A stretch of 64,000 nt of DNA. It comes from Odontesthes bonariensis (lineage: Eukaryota > Chordata > Actinopteri > Atheriniformes > Atherinopsidae). Shown here piece after piece: positions 1 to 13,539 of this stretch. Numbering within the stretch: position 1 is the stretch's first letter; the number at the start of each line of letters is the position of its first letter. The translations under genes were made by a program, and so were the position numbers. Below the pieces are notes generated by a model. That model was not told where the DNA came from. It saw only the letters and a list, made by a program, of their open reading frames with translations, and did no database searches. Where the stretch lies: assembly GCF_027942865.1 (NCBI RefSeq), contig NC_134514.1, positions 15,795,965 to 15,859,964 of the forward strand, read 5' to 3'.

Positions 1-3000
1 TAAAGTACATAGAAATAATCTGTTCTGGCAGATATTTTCTTTAACTCTGTTGTGCTACATAAGAAAGGGCCCCGAGTAACTTCTAATCTTTTCCCTCATT
101 GAAAAAAATAAAAAATAAAATCTGGATCCGAGTTGTGCCACACACACACACACTTATCCTTTGTTCTTGATATTTCCTACTGAAAATGATCACGTCTTTT
201 TTGTTTTTAATAACACACACATACAGATCCTTATATAAACCATCGGACAGACATACACGTGTTTGCACAAGCACGCTCTTCGAGGCAAACATCGGGCTGC
301 AATAACAGAAACCTTCGTGTCCTTTCAGCCTTGCTGAAGCAGATAAATCACAAATAAACAGAGATAAAGAAAGAAGTGGATCACCAGTCAAATACACACC
401 AACTCATGCTGTGGGATGCAGCCGAGCTAGAGAAACCGTATTCTCACCTCTACCCGGTCTTTTCCAAGGATAACACCAAATAAACCTTTTTCTCACACAT
501 TCCCTCCGCTGGTTCAGAGCACATGACGCCCATCTCCCCCGGCTCAGGGAGGACCAGCGGGCTCAAGGTCACGAAGTACTAAAGTCATAACATACTGTTG
601 ACACACCGCTGATCTGTAACATCTCAGATTCACAAGGCTCATATTCTGTATCGTGTTTTTACTTGTGGAACACGTGCAGGAAATAAGAAGCCAAGGATAA
701 AGTTAGCCAAACGAGCCATTCCAGATCACAGATGAGAAAAAGTTTGAAGTTTTTCGTCATTGAAGTTTTTTTTTTTTTATTTTAGGTCATTTGTCAAAGA
801 TCTGCTGATGAACGCAATGTCTCACATGCTCATGCATTCTGCTCAGGGAAATTGCTTTCAAGGACTTAAATAACTCTGCCTCTGCTTCTGCTTCTTCTCT
901 ACACATGCAAACAATTAATCTACTCCTCTCGTTCCATTTTATCAACGTTGTTGAGGCTTTCGTCAGTACGTGCTCGGTCAATCTACCTCCATCTCCTCCG
1001 ATAAAGCCCCAAAAAAGCCCCAGTGTTTTACAGTTAATGGATGTGTACATAACAGCCTTTCCGTCTCTCATTCTTCATTTCCAAGAGTATCTTCACTCTG
1101 TTGCCATGGTGAGGTTCAGTCCGAAATCACAATGGATCATTTCTGTATCCCCGTCTGAATCATTCCCTTCTTTTGTTTAAGAACAGAGTTGACACACTTT
1201 CATCCTGCAGTCTCCATGCAGGAAGCAGGAGTCAAAGTGAGTTTGAAGTTCATAAAAAGAGCAGGAAATGTTTTGTCTGCTGTTATACTGTCCCAATCAC
1301 CAAGGAGTTTGGCTGTCCGTCTCCCAGCCCTTAAAGCATTGGGCTCACATTTTCTTCAGCAACATTCCTTATAACTGTGTGACTGCACACACCCGTGTAA
1401 ATAAAGATCAGCAGGACGGGAAAGTCTTGAGTAACTGATGGTGTAACCTGCTGGCTAACCACACTGGCACATCAAACACCAGATTAGAGGAAAAATGAGT
1501 GATGGGCGGATGAGGGAGGGACGGCAGGGTTAGATGAGGATGAAAACTGAGCTAGAGATGAGGACAAGGATCAAGGATGATAAAAACATGAGGAAAATAA
1601 ATGGAGCATGAGATTAGTGGATGGCATAAGAGCACAATGAAGAAATGCAGCAGAGCCACATGATTACAAGTGGATGGTAGAGTACAAATATATGGAGTAA
1701 ACAGGGCAGGCTTGAGCAGATTATCGTGGGAAAGTTATGCCAACTTTGGGACGGGGGGGCAGCTGATATCAGCAGAGAAAGGAAGAACGTTCCAAAACAA
1801 GAAAATGAGGCAGAGGTGTATATCTGCATGAACAAACTGTTGGAGAGATGTAAAACTCCTTAAAAACAAAAAAGACCCTGTAATCATAGGATTATTTTAT
1901 ATTGTTTCACATGTATCCCAGTTTAGTGCTTGGTAGAGTTAGTCAAAATGTGAGTATTTTCCAACCAGCCACAGTCAGTCCAACAACCAGAATATCTTTC
2001 TGCATTGGAGAGCATGTAGAGTGGACACCAGGGAGAAGGCAATCTGAGCCCCCATTATCCACATTCCATGTTCAGCAGATGCAGTCCTGGAGGATCTTAC
2101 TGCAAAAACACGTACACCTCGTTAGCATTACTTTGATTTGAAATCAAAGCACAGTCTGCAATCTTTACAATGCATCGTTCCTGCAAAAGAGTCCTACAGG
2201 GACACCTTCGCTTTTAAGCAACAGGGTTGATGGGCTGGACCTAAATTTGTGACTATTCAAATATGAATTTGATCAGAGTATCCCGATACTTAATATAAAT
2301 GCAGAGCAACAAATCTTTAAGGCAAACGGAGCCAGTAGTGCCCCATGAATGAACTAATGGCACATGTGCAGAAGAGGCTGTGCACTGTGCGAGAGGCAAA
2401 AGTAAGAGACAAACACTGCGTTTCTCACATCTGCACGAGTGATCCTCTTACATGTAAATATGGTCAAAATCAATTTCATCTGATTTTTCCTTTGTAATCG
2501 TTCTGACTGCAAGTGGCATTAAGTTTCCCCAGTATCAACAGAGGAGATTTATCTCAGAGAGCAATCAGTCACGGCGATGAAGAGCGTCACATTGGCCTCA
2601 TCTTCACACCAGACTTCACCTGGACCACTCACACAGAAACCAGTATGTACGCACAGTACACACAAACACACACCTTCCTATCCCAGGAGAGCCACCTACA
2701 CTATTTGCATTAACTTCCCTGTTACCCAAATACTCCCTCCTGACAACTAACTGTGAGCCACACAGATACAAACAGTCCACCAGAAATAGTCAGGCCCTCT
2801 AAATATTTCCATCTATTCCATCTATCTATTGCGAGGCTGGCAGAAATGAGGGGAATCATCTGAGTCTCTTTAGAATTGCCCTGAAGGAGATTCAAAAAGA
2901 GTGTAAAAATCTCTCTGCGTCCAACAGAGCGCTCTGGGGACAGGACTGGTTATGGGGAAATTAGCATCTGACAGATCAAGCAGGCAGATGGAAGGAAGAA

Positions 3001-4151
3001 AAAAGGAAAAGAGGAGGAGCACAGTCTTGGAAAGGGTGAAAAAAAAAAACCTCTTCATTAGCATCACTCAAGCACACCATTAAGAGAAAAGGAGACTTCA
3101 GTTTGGAGATAAGCAGCAGAAACCATCACAAGCAATAAAACACAGAGAAAGCAGTGGATACCAATAAGTCTGGAGAAGAAAGCAGTTCACTGTATTCACA
3201 TTGGCTGCTTTCATTTCTATTTTTAAATTTTTTAAAATCACAGTTAAATGTGCTTTCATAGTCACGAAGAAGATAGTGATGCGATTTCCAATTCAAGTGC
3301 TTCAGATAATGACCTTATAATGTTACTATGCACTTAAAACTGTGGATAATTGGAAGGATATTATGTTACCATAAACTAAGTGGCTACTGTTGTTCTGTGG
3401 GAACACATTTGTCCACTGCAGAGCTGTGCTGCGTTTCTCCCCAGGATGACATTGCAGAGCTAAGTCTGGACACGGGGGGCCAAAGAGAGCACAAGCATCC
3501 AGCCCAAATCAAATCATTATCTCACACCTGAGCTTTGTATGTGTCAAGGCTTTGTCAAGTGGAATTTGTGTGTGGGGTTGAGTGTGTGTGTTAGTTGGTG
3601 CAATGCTGTCAACAACATAAACAGGAGGCTTTTCATTTGGACTCCGGAGGACTGTGAGCAGCACTCGAGTTGAGGATACATGAACACACAAGCACACATT
3701 TAATAACCATTCGAAATGTTGACATAGAAAGTTAGTTTTTTCAACAACAACAGTCTCACTACGAGATCTATTCATTAGTCTCACTGGTGCTCAGCCAATA
3801 AGCAGTTTAATAGCTCAGAAAAATGCCATTTTAAGCAATGACCACCTAAAACTGGAAAAAGCTATGTGTGCTGAGGTAGAACACAAAGGAAACAACCAAT
3901 ACAGCTACTTACCTGTTCCACCACTCGCATTATGGCAAGTATGGAGTTCTTGGTCAACATAGGGCAACATAGGGCCATTCCCTGCCAACTCCACAGGGAC
4001 CCTAAATTTGGCTTAAAGGGGCAGTTATGTACCAAGTCCCCAGGTTGGCTTACTTAATGTGGACTATTTTCAGAAACAGAGACGCAGAGTCTGCAATGAT
4101 TTGAAAAATATCTATATCAAATATCTGTGAATTTCCCCACTGTGGGACTAA
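1..4151. other. Non-coding spacer, probably ppm1l intron 1
   Basis: I see no convincing gene here. Open frames are short, biased by low-complexity sequence and unlike any protein I recognise. There is a short CA run near 140-155. Because ppm1l exon 1 lies on the minus strand at 37521-37919 and its later exons were not found, this stretch is probably ppm1l intron 1. That placement is inference. Confidence 0.4.
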
Positions 4152-4358
4152 AGCCTGATTCTTACTCGGCGCAACCTCGCTTTGACCCATTCTTACTAGC
4201 TGGTCGCAAATGGCGCAAACGGTCACGTGACCCAAAATTCCGCCACGCCCCTCGTCGCAAGCTAAAAAATCCTCGCGCGTCGCAAGGGCGCGCACACAAC
4301 TTTTTTTCTGATTTTGCGCGAGCTCAACCGGAAACAGCTGACCAAGAGAAAGGAAACA

Positions 4359-4468
4359 TGAACACTGCAGATACCGCGGTGACCGAGAGGGTGCGCCTCT
4401 ACAAACATCTGTACGACACGTCTATGAAGTTACACTGGGACAACGTTGTCCCAAAGGACAACGTTTGA
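4359..4468 (+). pseudogene. Harbinger MADF/Myb-like protein, N-terminal remnant
   Basis: An ATG at 4359 opens a short frame whose residues (TERVRLYKHLYDTSMKLHWD) resemble the start of a MADF DNA-binding domain, where an aliphatic/charged helix is followed by a LYD-type motif. The frame collapses in the repeat-rich deletion junction at about 4440-4490, so only about 30 residues are plausible. In autonomous Harbinger elements a MADF/Myb-like protein partners the transposase in DNA binding and nuclear import. The assignment is inferred from a short peptide plus context. Confidence 0.5.
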
Positions 4469-4810
4469 CAACGTTTGACAAAGTTCGTCTTGTTGCAAAG
4501 GATGAACATTCCACCTTCTCTTCTGTTTTTGCCGCAGCCGCTCAGCTCTGAGATACATATACAGTTCTACACCCAGAGTAAATTCATTCCGCATCCGCAT
4601 CAGATGTGCCAGCCTCTGCTGACGTGACACCACAGGTGGCATTGTGTATGCTTTCTTCGTATGCTTTTCTTTGTCCGGTTCTTCAGCTTGTTTCCTCAAC
4701 AGTGACGCCCGCTGGTCTGGAGAGAACTGCAAATGTGACGCATACTCGGCGCAAACTGCGCTTATGAGCTGAAGGAACTGTGAAGGGGCTGGCGCTTTCG
4801 ATGACGTCAT
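4430..4810 (-). pseudogene. Harbinger transposase, N-terminal remnant
   Basis: A 126-codon frame reads leftward from an ATG at 4810. Near its end is KRRWNVHPLQQDE, which resembles the conserved 'RR.W.VHPi...R' region just before the catalytic domain of PIF/Harbinger transposases. The DDE core, normally several hundred residues further on, is absent because the frame runs into the deletion junction and the opposing gene. The product could not transpose. It lies entirely inside the TIR-bounded element and converges on the MADF-like remnant. Confidence 0.55.
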
Positions 4811-4864
4811 TAATGGTTCTCGAGCCAGAACAGTTGCGCGGTTGCGCCGAGTAAGAATCAGGCT

Positions 4865-6329
4865 TAATAAAGGATTTATCTTATCTTTTTAGTCAATCTT
4901 GAATGTCTTAAACTAAATCATTTCAATGGCTTTAATGTTATTTAAGAAAAAGAATGTAATCACAAGCAAATGAGATGAAAAAAAACTGCAAAAAAACTGC
5001 AAAAAAAAAAAAAAAAAAGATTGTAAACCCGAGTATTATAACTCAATAACTTGCTTCTTTAACAATGTGAGCCAGAAGATATACTGGAGGCTGTACTTGT
5101 GTGGCCTTGAACAGACCTCCTTCCCAACACAGATTTTAGCCAGACTTCCCAAAACTATTTCGCTCTTCCAGATATAAAATCTCTCCCAAAACCACTACAA
5201 ACATTCAAACATTCGGAGCACAGATGGGCTCTTGGAGGGAGAGATTGAGAGATGGAGGCGGGGGGGGGGGCTCAAAACTCCTTTGGTGCCTAACAAAGCT
5301 CACAAAAACTTTAAAAAATAAACCACTCTGAGCAACATTCATATTAAAATACCTGTCTCAAAGAGTATATGCTATTTCCAACAAAATGTTGACTAGCTGA
5401 CTGTGTAAAGAGGACAGAAATGGCTTCTGTAAAAGTGAGTGAGGATTTCTGAGGCATAGGCAGAGCTATAAAAATGAATGAGGACTGGAGAGTTGAATAG
5501 AAGTCCATTAAAACTAGCAGCTTCAGTGCCTTCAGCTTTCACCGACAGAAAGAGACAGATCTACATGAAATATGACATCCTGGGTAAATGCAGCCACCCT
5601 CCGCTTTCATCTCCCCAACTGTGAAAGAACGACACGTGTAAGAGGGCTATGATGAGAACATCTGGTAACCATAGTTACATCTGTCAAGGGTAACAACTGG
5701 TAAGACATCTTGACCCCACCCGCCCTTTAGGAGACCTCTCATTGTAGGTCCCCTAATACTTGTGACAAGAAACGAAGGCCTGCAGCAGAGGACGTGAGGC
5801 TCCTGGCTTGTTCCATTTCAAATAAAAAGACAGATTTTATAGTAAAGTTGACCGTCCAGAAACTCAAAATCTAGCACTCTAAAAACAGAGACAGACGGAT
5901 CCGCACTTAGCTACACAAACAGGGACAGGTCATACTCATAAAGTGAACTATCATGGCAAGGCAGTTTGCATGCAGGGAGTGATCAAACACAAGAGTTATC
6001 AGTCTAGCTCTCCACTCACAATACACTTTGATCTTTGAGCAAGATCTCATTGCGTGTCCTTCCTGCGACAGCCCAGTCGTTTGGAGGAGGTGAAAACACA
6101 TATTTAGACAGACTATCTGGGTGCCCCATAGCTTAACCAGGTAGCAAGTGCCTGTCAGTGTCAATGACTGAATAGATTGACGCTCAGTGATGAGTCACTT
6201 CCAAGATTCTGTGTTGACAGATTAATCATTTGCTTGCTGAAGTAAGAAACAGGTTTTAACTGCGTGTTACAGCCAGTCTGATACTGGGTATTTACTGATT
6301 ATATCCATGCTGATATCGGAATTCAATTG
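4865..6329. other. Non-coding spacer
   Basis: No gene, RNA gene or structured repeat recognised. There are short A runs near 4978-5020 and a G run near 5260-5270. Probably intronic or intergenic. Confidence 0.4.
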
Positions 6330-6840
6330 AATGATACTTTTATTAAATCCCAAAATGGGAACTTATTCAGCTGCATATAGAATCGATGCAGTTATAAGTA
6401 ACTGGAAAAAAATAATAATTGTGCAGAATTACTACAGTGAGCAGGAATAACATCTTGTATTGTTCTTTGTTGCAGCAGACCAATGAAGCCTCTGACTGAA
6501 CACACTTTATAGTTTGATCACCATGTTCTATAGAGAGTGTAGTGGTCCGTTATGTTTAGGAACCTCTGCAGCATTAGCAACTAATTGTTTGCATGATGGG
6601 CCCCAGAGCAGTTACCAACACAAAGCAAGAGTTTCTTTATGAGTTGCTTCACTTTGTTTGAGTCACTGGCTCTGATGTTGCTGGCCCAACAGATGGCTGC
6701 AAAGCAGATTGCACTCTCCACCACAGACTTAGAGGATATGCAGCATATTGCTGCAAGAACTGAACGATCCAAGCTTCCTCAAGAAGTAAAGTCTGCTTTG
6801 TCCCTTGTTGAAGACGGCCTCAGTTTGAGACTGAAAACAA
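6330..6840 (-). mobile_element. LINE (L2/Maui-like) 3' remnant
   Basis: Read on the minus strand, this stretch carries the broken C-terminal tail of a fish non-LTR retrotransposon reverse transcriptase. The frame at 6772-6581 contains VVESAICFAAICWASNI and later NCSGAH, close to the tail found after the RT domain in L2-type LINEs. The adjoining piece at 6840-6770 (KGQSRL-like, in another frame) shows frameshifting. The AT-rich segment near 6330-6420 looks like the 3'UTR. No RT catalytic region is present, so this is a 5'-truncated, dead insertion. Recognition is from peptide pattern alone. Confidence 0.65.
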
Positions 6841-8759
6841 AAAGGTCAGAATTAGCTTAGATTCACTTTATGAATTTAAATGTTGTACGTGGAGCCCTTT
6901 GGAAGGCGTTGTGATCAAGATACAACAATATATTTTTATGATCTCCTTTTTCATTGTTTCCCCACGATCCAAAGTAAAAGAAAAGAAAGAAAAAAAAAAA
7001 AACAGCCTTTCAGTTTTTGGGATAATTACACCTTTCCATTTGAAAAGAAGCAATTGCATCTCAGAGTCTCACACTAGATGGTGTTTGCTTAGTAGTTTAG
7101 GAAACAGTATTTAAGAAATTGAGCATTCAGCTAAGACAATAAAGTAACTGTAAACATCAATTTTACAGTGGCTGGCTTTAGTGTATGGAGAAACTACTCA
7201 TTTCCACCACTGTGGTTTCTCTGGCTGTATAGGTCTGTAAACACAGATTTCAACTTATTTCACCATTTATATTTTCTTTCTTGCTTTAGGCTCGTCTGTC
7301 ATCTGGAACACACTTTGATCTGCAATAACCAGCGTGAATGATACTATACAGCTCAAGTTAGGGTGCTCGGCAGCAAACTGTAATACAGGCAACAGATCAA
7401 TAAACTGCATTAAACTGAATACCATTTTATTAATACTCCAAGGCGAAGTTATAATAAATAAAAAAAAACTGAAAAATAAAAGTAAATATCAACTGACAAA
7501 CTGCTGGAAATTTACGAAGTGTAGCAGGGAGAGAGGTGTGGTTGAAATCTCCACGTGTCACTACAAATACATTGAAGTGTTGAGTTTGTAGCCTGGCAAC
7601 AGCAGGGCCGATTAATCTCTGCACCTTTACTTTGCTGCTTTGTCTGCAGTCTCTGTCTACCAGTACTGTCCGAAAGTTGGACTGAGAGGCATTGAATTCT
7701 GGGTTATGTTCCTACAGTCATGTCTTGGTGAAACACATACAGTAATTCTCTACCCCCCCCCCACTTTTTGGTATGGCAGCTCATCACAGATGTTAAAAAA
7801 AAAAAGTGTGAACAAAGACGTTAAGAAGTACCAGAATCATCTGCAGAAATCCTTTAAGTGGCACAGCATGAAAAGAGGTTTTAATAATCAATGTTTTAAC
7901 AGAAAAAAAAAAAGTTCAGAAGATTAACTCAAGAGAAAACAAAGAAAGACACAAGCTGCCCAGTGTCATCTACAACTCAATAGATTAGGGAGCAACCTGG
8001 TTTGACTCCACAACCGTCTTTTCACCAATGATCGACTAAGGAGCGTTCATGCGTTTTGAGGCAGCTGGACCATGCACAGATTTTATGTTCACATCAAACA
8101 TCCAGACATCTCTTAACAACAAATATTAAATCATTAACTGACACTGAATCACAATGACAAGAATAAACTCGTATTAGCCAACAGATGCATTGGCATTTAT
8201 GTGTGCGGAACGATGTTTTCCTTCAAAACTGACACACCACACATTGTTTAAACATATAAAAACGCCCCTGAAATGTAAAGCCTGCCGTTAATCATTCCAA
8301 CCCTGCAATTTTGTGGGTAATAATCAACATTGATCCAGATGCTGAGCAGCAGTGTTACAAAGGCAAAGCCTCATGTTGCGTGTCAGCACAGGTGCCAATA
8401 TTCGCACCTCTACTACCTTTAACCGAGGTGCTTCACACGTCACGTGTCTATCTCACATAGCAGAGAGATGGCAATTAGAATAACTCGAACTGGCATAAAT
8501 CAGCACGGGCCATAAACACCACAGTGATGGAAGCACAAATGAGATTGAGGAGGTGAGAGGAAGAGAGGGAGAGGTGATAAAAACAGCAGATTCAGAGCAG
8601 AAAAGATGGAGAGAAAAAGAATGAGGAGAGTGAATCCCATCAAGATCAGATGTTCTTCTCAATTTCTTTGCAGGTGTGGGACCGATACAAAACCTACAAG
8701 CTAAATTTATATGCTTTTATCATGCGGCTGCTTTGCACACAATGACTTTTTCTTAAGAT
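6841..8759. other. Non-coding spacer with A-rich tracts
   Basis: No gene recognised. The stretch has several A-rich runs (around 6985-7000, 7796-7805 and 7900-7913) and a C run near 7753-7761. The frames seen are short and low-complexity. Confidence 0.4.
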
Positions 8760-8835
8760 TAATAATAATGATAATAACTTTAATACATTTTAGAGAGGAA
8801 GGAGGAAGCGGTGGACCCGAGCATATGGGACGGTA

Positions 8836-8907
8836 TGCATATTGATATGGTGGAGCTAGATTATGAAGGGCTTTGAATGTTAGGAGCAGGATTTTAAAAG
8901 CAATACG
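8836..8907 (-). mobile_element. Short LINE ORF2 C-terminal scrap
   Basis: On the minus strand the segment translates to RIAFKILLLTFKALHNLAPP and four more residues. This is the 'FK.LLLTYKALH.LAP.Y' pattern found near the end of the ORF2 protein of several fish LINEs (Rex1/Babar and relatives). The flanking sequence, about 8770-8990, may belong to the same insertion but is too decayed to bound. It is about 24 codons long, so it is only a fossil. Confidence 0.5.
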
Positions 8908-8990
8908 GAGGCAGACTGGGAGGAAGTGACGTTGTTTAAAGACAAGGGTGATATATTGTGCAGAGGTGGTTCTGCTTTAAAGTTGGGTTG

Positions 8991-11900
8991 TGGGACTGTT
9001 AGGAGGTGGCACTTCTGTGTTGTGCCTTAGACACAGAGTGATTTAAATATTTTTTCATCCTCCACCTTCAGTAAGTCCATCATTATCAAAAACCACACAC
9101 AATCTCAGCCTCTAACTACTGTGACAAGAAAAGGCATGATAATTCTGCATAAATATCACACATCCAAGTAAGGAAGACTCCCTACACGTTTCTTCCACAA
9201 AGTCTCTTTTGGAAAGTACAATCATAATAGCTGATAAAGAGGGAGGGAAGGCAGGAGAAGCTACAGATATAAATGGAGTATTGTCACAAAGATTAAGGGT
9301 CAACATTCTTCCCACAGAGACGAATCTCTGGCCAAGACAGACAAACAACATTATTGTTTAAAGCAAGATCCAATTTAGAGTGTGACATATTCACTGATAA
9401 CGACGGTCCAATCTGTCCAAGTCATGAAAATTAAAATGATGCTTTGTGAACAAGAAGCAACTTCCTGGAAATGAAGGCAAAATTTAAGTGCCAAAAACAG
9501 CAATTGTTTGAACGCTTACTCGAGGCTGGCTCCAAAACCAAGTCAATCCCTATAAACCCCCCAATACACACAATACCCAACTTAATGATAAACATGTTTA
9601 TGGACCAAATTCAAAAAAGAAAAGACAGACAAATAAGAAGAAATGATTTTTTTCTCTTAGTCTGATCCAAATCTTGCGTTTCACAAAAGAATAACAGCGA
9701 CATGAAAAACTTTGGGCTTCAAAGCAGCAGTCCACAAAACGATGGCATGGTGGCTACGTCCTGGCTCTCATATGCAGTCTGTGCTTGTTGACATTGATTT
9801 GATGGTCTCCATGGAGTGAAACCGACTTGTTAATCTGTCCGTTAATCCTAAAAAAAAAATTTTCAATTTAGATGTGTACGAGTAAAAATGAAAAGAAAAG
9901 CAAACGGTTTATTCAGGAAAATAACATCTAGATTACTTGATGCTGCAATTTGAATTGAAATGTGATTTTATTCCAGTGTTTTTGCAATAAACCAACAGTT
10001 AATAATAATAAAAAAACAATTAGATTAATGTGTAGTAAGAATAATCAATTGCAGCACTAAATAACCTACAATGGCAGCAGACTGATCAATACACTATATG
10101 ATGAAATATAGATGTAATGGCTCGTGCTGTTGAAAGTGTTTAGCCGTACAGTGAACTCGTATATTCTTAATGCCAAGCTGAAGCAAAAGAAAACTTTAGT
10201 TTCATGCTTGTCATGCAGAATTATGACACGAAGCAGACTAATTTTTGTACATTGCAGTTTTCATAACTGAGCAGATGTAAGACTAAAACGATGACGGTTT
10301 CTGTTTAGGACCCAGAGGGTTTGGCTAAGCACTTCTCAGATATCCATCAGCTCACAGATGTCCTTGTGCCAAGGACAGAGTCAGTACTATTAAAAGTCTG
10401 TATGTTTATGTAATAGAAAGGCTAATAAAGAGAAGAGAGAAAAGAAGAGAGAAGAGAAGGAGAAGCAGAAACAGAAGAGAAATATAGGTGCTTGGCATCT
10501 CCATAGGCTTGTCCTTTGGCATCTATTAGAGCTGCATTTATCCATCGGACCCCGACACCTTCCTCTGTTCTATTTATACACACTCCTCTGTACAAGCTTT
10601 GTGTGTAGAGAACACCGCTGACATTTAACTTGTCTTCATTTTCTCCTGCTTTGGAAGAAAGAAAGAAAAAAAAAAAGGAAAGCAGAGAGCTTAAATATAC
10701 CATGCTAATTACCAGCAAATTTCTTTACACGCAGAGTTAAAACGCATCCCCTTGTTTGCAAGTTGGTTCTTTTATTTGTTCTTATTTGTCATGTGTTAAA
10801 TGACAGCCATTAAGCTGAAGACTTTTTTAAGACGGAGCTCTCTGGAAAGAAATGACTGCTATGTGCAGCACAATGAGTCATTATTGCCACTTTACATGTC
10901 AAATCCTAATTCTGTGTTGCACAATTCTTCGGTCAAGATGACTGAATAAAAATAACATCGACTACCTTCTCTATGACATGACAGTACCTGTTTTAAATGC
11001 CAATCTGTAAAAAATTCAAGTTATTCCTTGTATGACTGCCTAGGCCTTCTAATCATAGTATAATGTTTTTTTTTATTTATTTTACAAAATAAGCCATTTT
11101 GAAGATCTAGGTAGAGTAGAGACACAAAGACAAAAACACTGATTGAATGAGTCCCTCCGAGTCATGTCCTTCACAGACTGAACGACTCCTGAACAGTCCT
11201 AATCAGTGGACATAGGTCAGTAAAATGGTCCCACCATCACTTCCAATTTAAACTGGCAATTGTTAACTTGCTTGTTCTTGGATGGAACACATTGTGATGC
11301 CAACGGGTGACAACAAAGATGATGAATACAAACCAAAAATATTTAAACGCATATTGCGTCAATTTCAATCAAGATCATGGTTGCTTTGAGAATGCAGAGG
11401 TTACGTAGAGGCCTGGCGAGATTTGATGACATGGTATGTTAGTAACGTAACGTTTAAAGATCCTGCCTCGACTTTTAAAAACCACCTACAGTGTACAATA
11501 TGGGACTGGGCTTGAGAGGAGTTGACCAAAATTGTAGAACTGTTGCATTAAGAAAATAAAAATGAAGCCATATTGTCACCTATGTGTTAAATTTTTAAGC
11601 TAACTTCAGATGCAAATGGATACAAATCCAAACAATTCAAATCAGATTTTAATCGTAGGTTTACATTTTTCACTTAGGTCTGAAAATAAGTGGAGTTAAG
11701 ATCCCTTCCTGCTGCAATTTCAGTGGAGGTGAAGTTCGCCCCACTTCGTAACTTTGAGTTGTTCCAGATCAAAGATGACCGACATGAAAGAATCTTGCCA
11801 AACTCTTCTGTAATCCAAAATTGTGGTGCTACGTTGCACTCTGGCAGGTTCAAAGATGGTTTCAGACAGAAGGGGACAAAATTCTAACAGCGTCAGAAAT

Positions 11901-13539
11901 GTAGGATGATCGTCTTGCCGTTTAACTTCTGCTGCAGTGCAGCTCTCCCAACCAACCAACCAACCAACAGGCATGTGGCATCAAATGATGCTGCTTATTG
12001 GGACTCTGGTGCCATTGTGTGTGTGTGTGTGTGAGTGTGTGTGTGGAGAGGATGATAAAACAAGTTAAACTAAAAGTTTGGGATTCCAGCAAGTTGGAAG
12101 TCCCAGCAGAATTTAATTATCTGAAGCTTTGTTTGTACAAAGCTTGTTTTGCACACAAAGCTGGTGACAGCAGGAGGGGGGGTTACTGAAAAAATAGCAA
12201 AAGAAATGCAGCTGTGTGCCGCAGACTGCAATTCAGGAAATGTTCTCCTGGTACAGTTTATATACATCAAACATTATATTACACTATGTTTGTTGCAGCT
12301 TTGATTGAAGTTAACTTACATGATTGCTGAAGTCTCAGTCTGCAAGTCCCTAATGTACGCTATAATGCATCCAAGTTCCAATTAAGTTAATGTGAGGTTT
12401 CATTAGAGTAAATTATTATACCTTTTGGCATTTCTCTAAAACAGCATTGCTTGAGCTACAGTGGGAATTTGGGCTGGGGCTTTTCAAGATTTTGAACAAG
12501 CTTGTTAGATTTTGTTCTCATCTCCCATAGGAGCTGCTTCAGGAGGTGCCGTTTCAACAGTTTTAACAGGGTGAAAAATGAGTTATTCTTCGTGCGAGTA
12601 TTAACACAGACTCAAAAAGAAGTGATTCCTTTAACAGATGACACTGAAATGATCTTAAAATAATATTAAATGTCCTATGTGCTCAGCCTAGTCACGCGGC
12701 AGATGAGCTGGTACATATCCAACGCCAAATATGGATCCTTCTTTTAGTGGTACAACAGCAGTGTTTCTCAGTCTTTCATCTCTCATTTAACTGTCACGCA
12801 CTGAGCTTATTTTATCCGTGTGCTTGGGACAAACAGCATAATGTAATAGAGCGAGAGAGACACCGATGTGAAGACGGCAGGCAAAAGTTTCAAAACACAG
12901 GAGTGAGTGTTATTCTCCCTCTTTTAAAAGTGGGGCACAAAAAGCCTAGAGGAGAAGAGCTGAGTAAATGTCAGCTACGCCATTCTTTCTTTGACACCCA
13001 CACACACACACTTCAATCTTACACCCTCCCAGTTGCTAATGTACTCCCAGGCCTATAATCTTCCACTGTGCCCACACAGAGATCACACACAAACACACAG
13101 TCACACTTAGCAAGTGTTCTTATTTGTATTCCTGCTATCTGGATCCTGTGTTCTCTGGCAGACACTGATATATCAAATGCATAAATATTCATACAATAGT
13201 CAGTGTGGCAAGCTTCATCAGCCCCCTCTTTTTTTGAAAGCGAACACACACACATCGTTCTTTAGTGATGCCTTCTTAAATGTCTGCCTTCAATATGCAC
13301 ATGCAGTGAGTGAACACAGAACCGCTGCGAGCCGCCACAGCAGGGTCTTTAATCACAAGCTAACGAACCATGTCAGTCTCTGTCTGTCACCCCACATGTA
13401 CACAAAGAAGTGGGTCCGTTTCCTCCTGCGATTGAAGCTGCGTACAACACTTCCTGGCTGATTAACCGGTAAAGCAGATCTCCAGGTAGATTAATTGCAT
13501 CCGTCTGAAAAACTTTGCGTTTAATCAGCTCCACTGAGA
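8991..13539. other. Non-coding spacer
   Basis: No gene recognised. It contains a GT microsatellite near 12016-12042, an (AACC)n-like run near 11948-11968 and scattered A/T runs. The open frames lack protein-like composition and splice context. Confidence 0.4.

Larger units (their letters stand above)
4152..4864. mobile_element. PIF/Harbinger-type DNA transposon, internally deleted
   Basis: A 713 bp element bounded by 25 bp terminal inverted repeats (4152-4176 and 4840-4864, starting AGCCTGATTCTTACTCGGCG) and flanked by a 3 bp TAA direct repeat at 4149-4151 and 4865-4867. A TWA target duplication is the PIF/Harbinger signature. Inside are two convergent gene starts: a short MADF/Myb-like start on the plus strand and a transposase N-terminus on the minus strand. 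They meet at a junction with short repeats of ACAACGTTTGACA near 4459-4481. That layout suggests the centre of a two-gene Harbinger element was deleted, leaving a non-autonomous copy. The family call rests on the duplication size and the peptide remnants. Confidence 0.85.
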
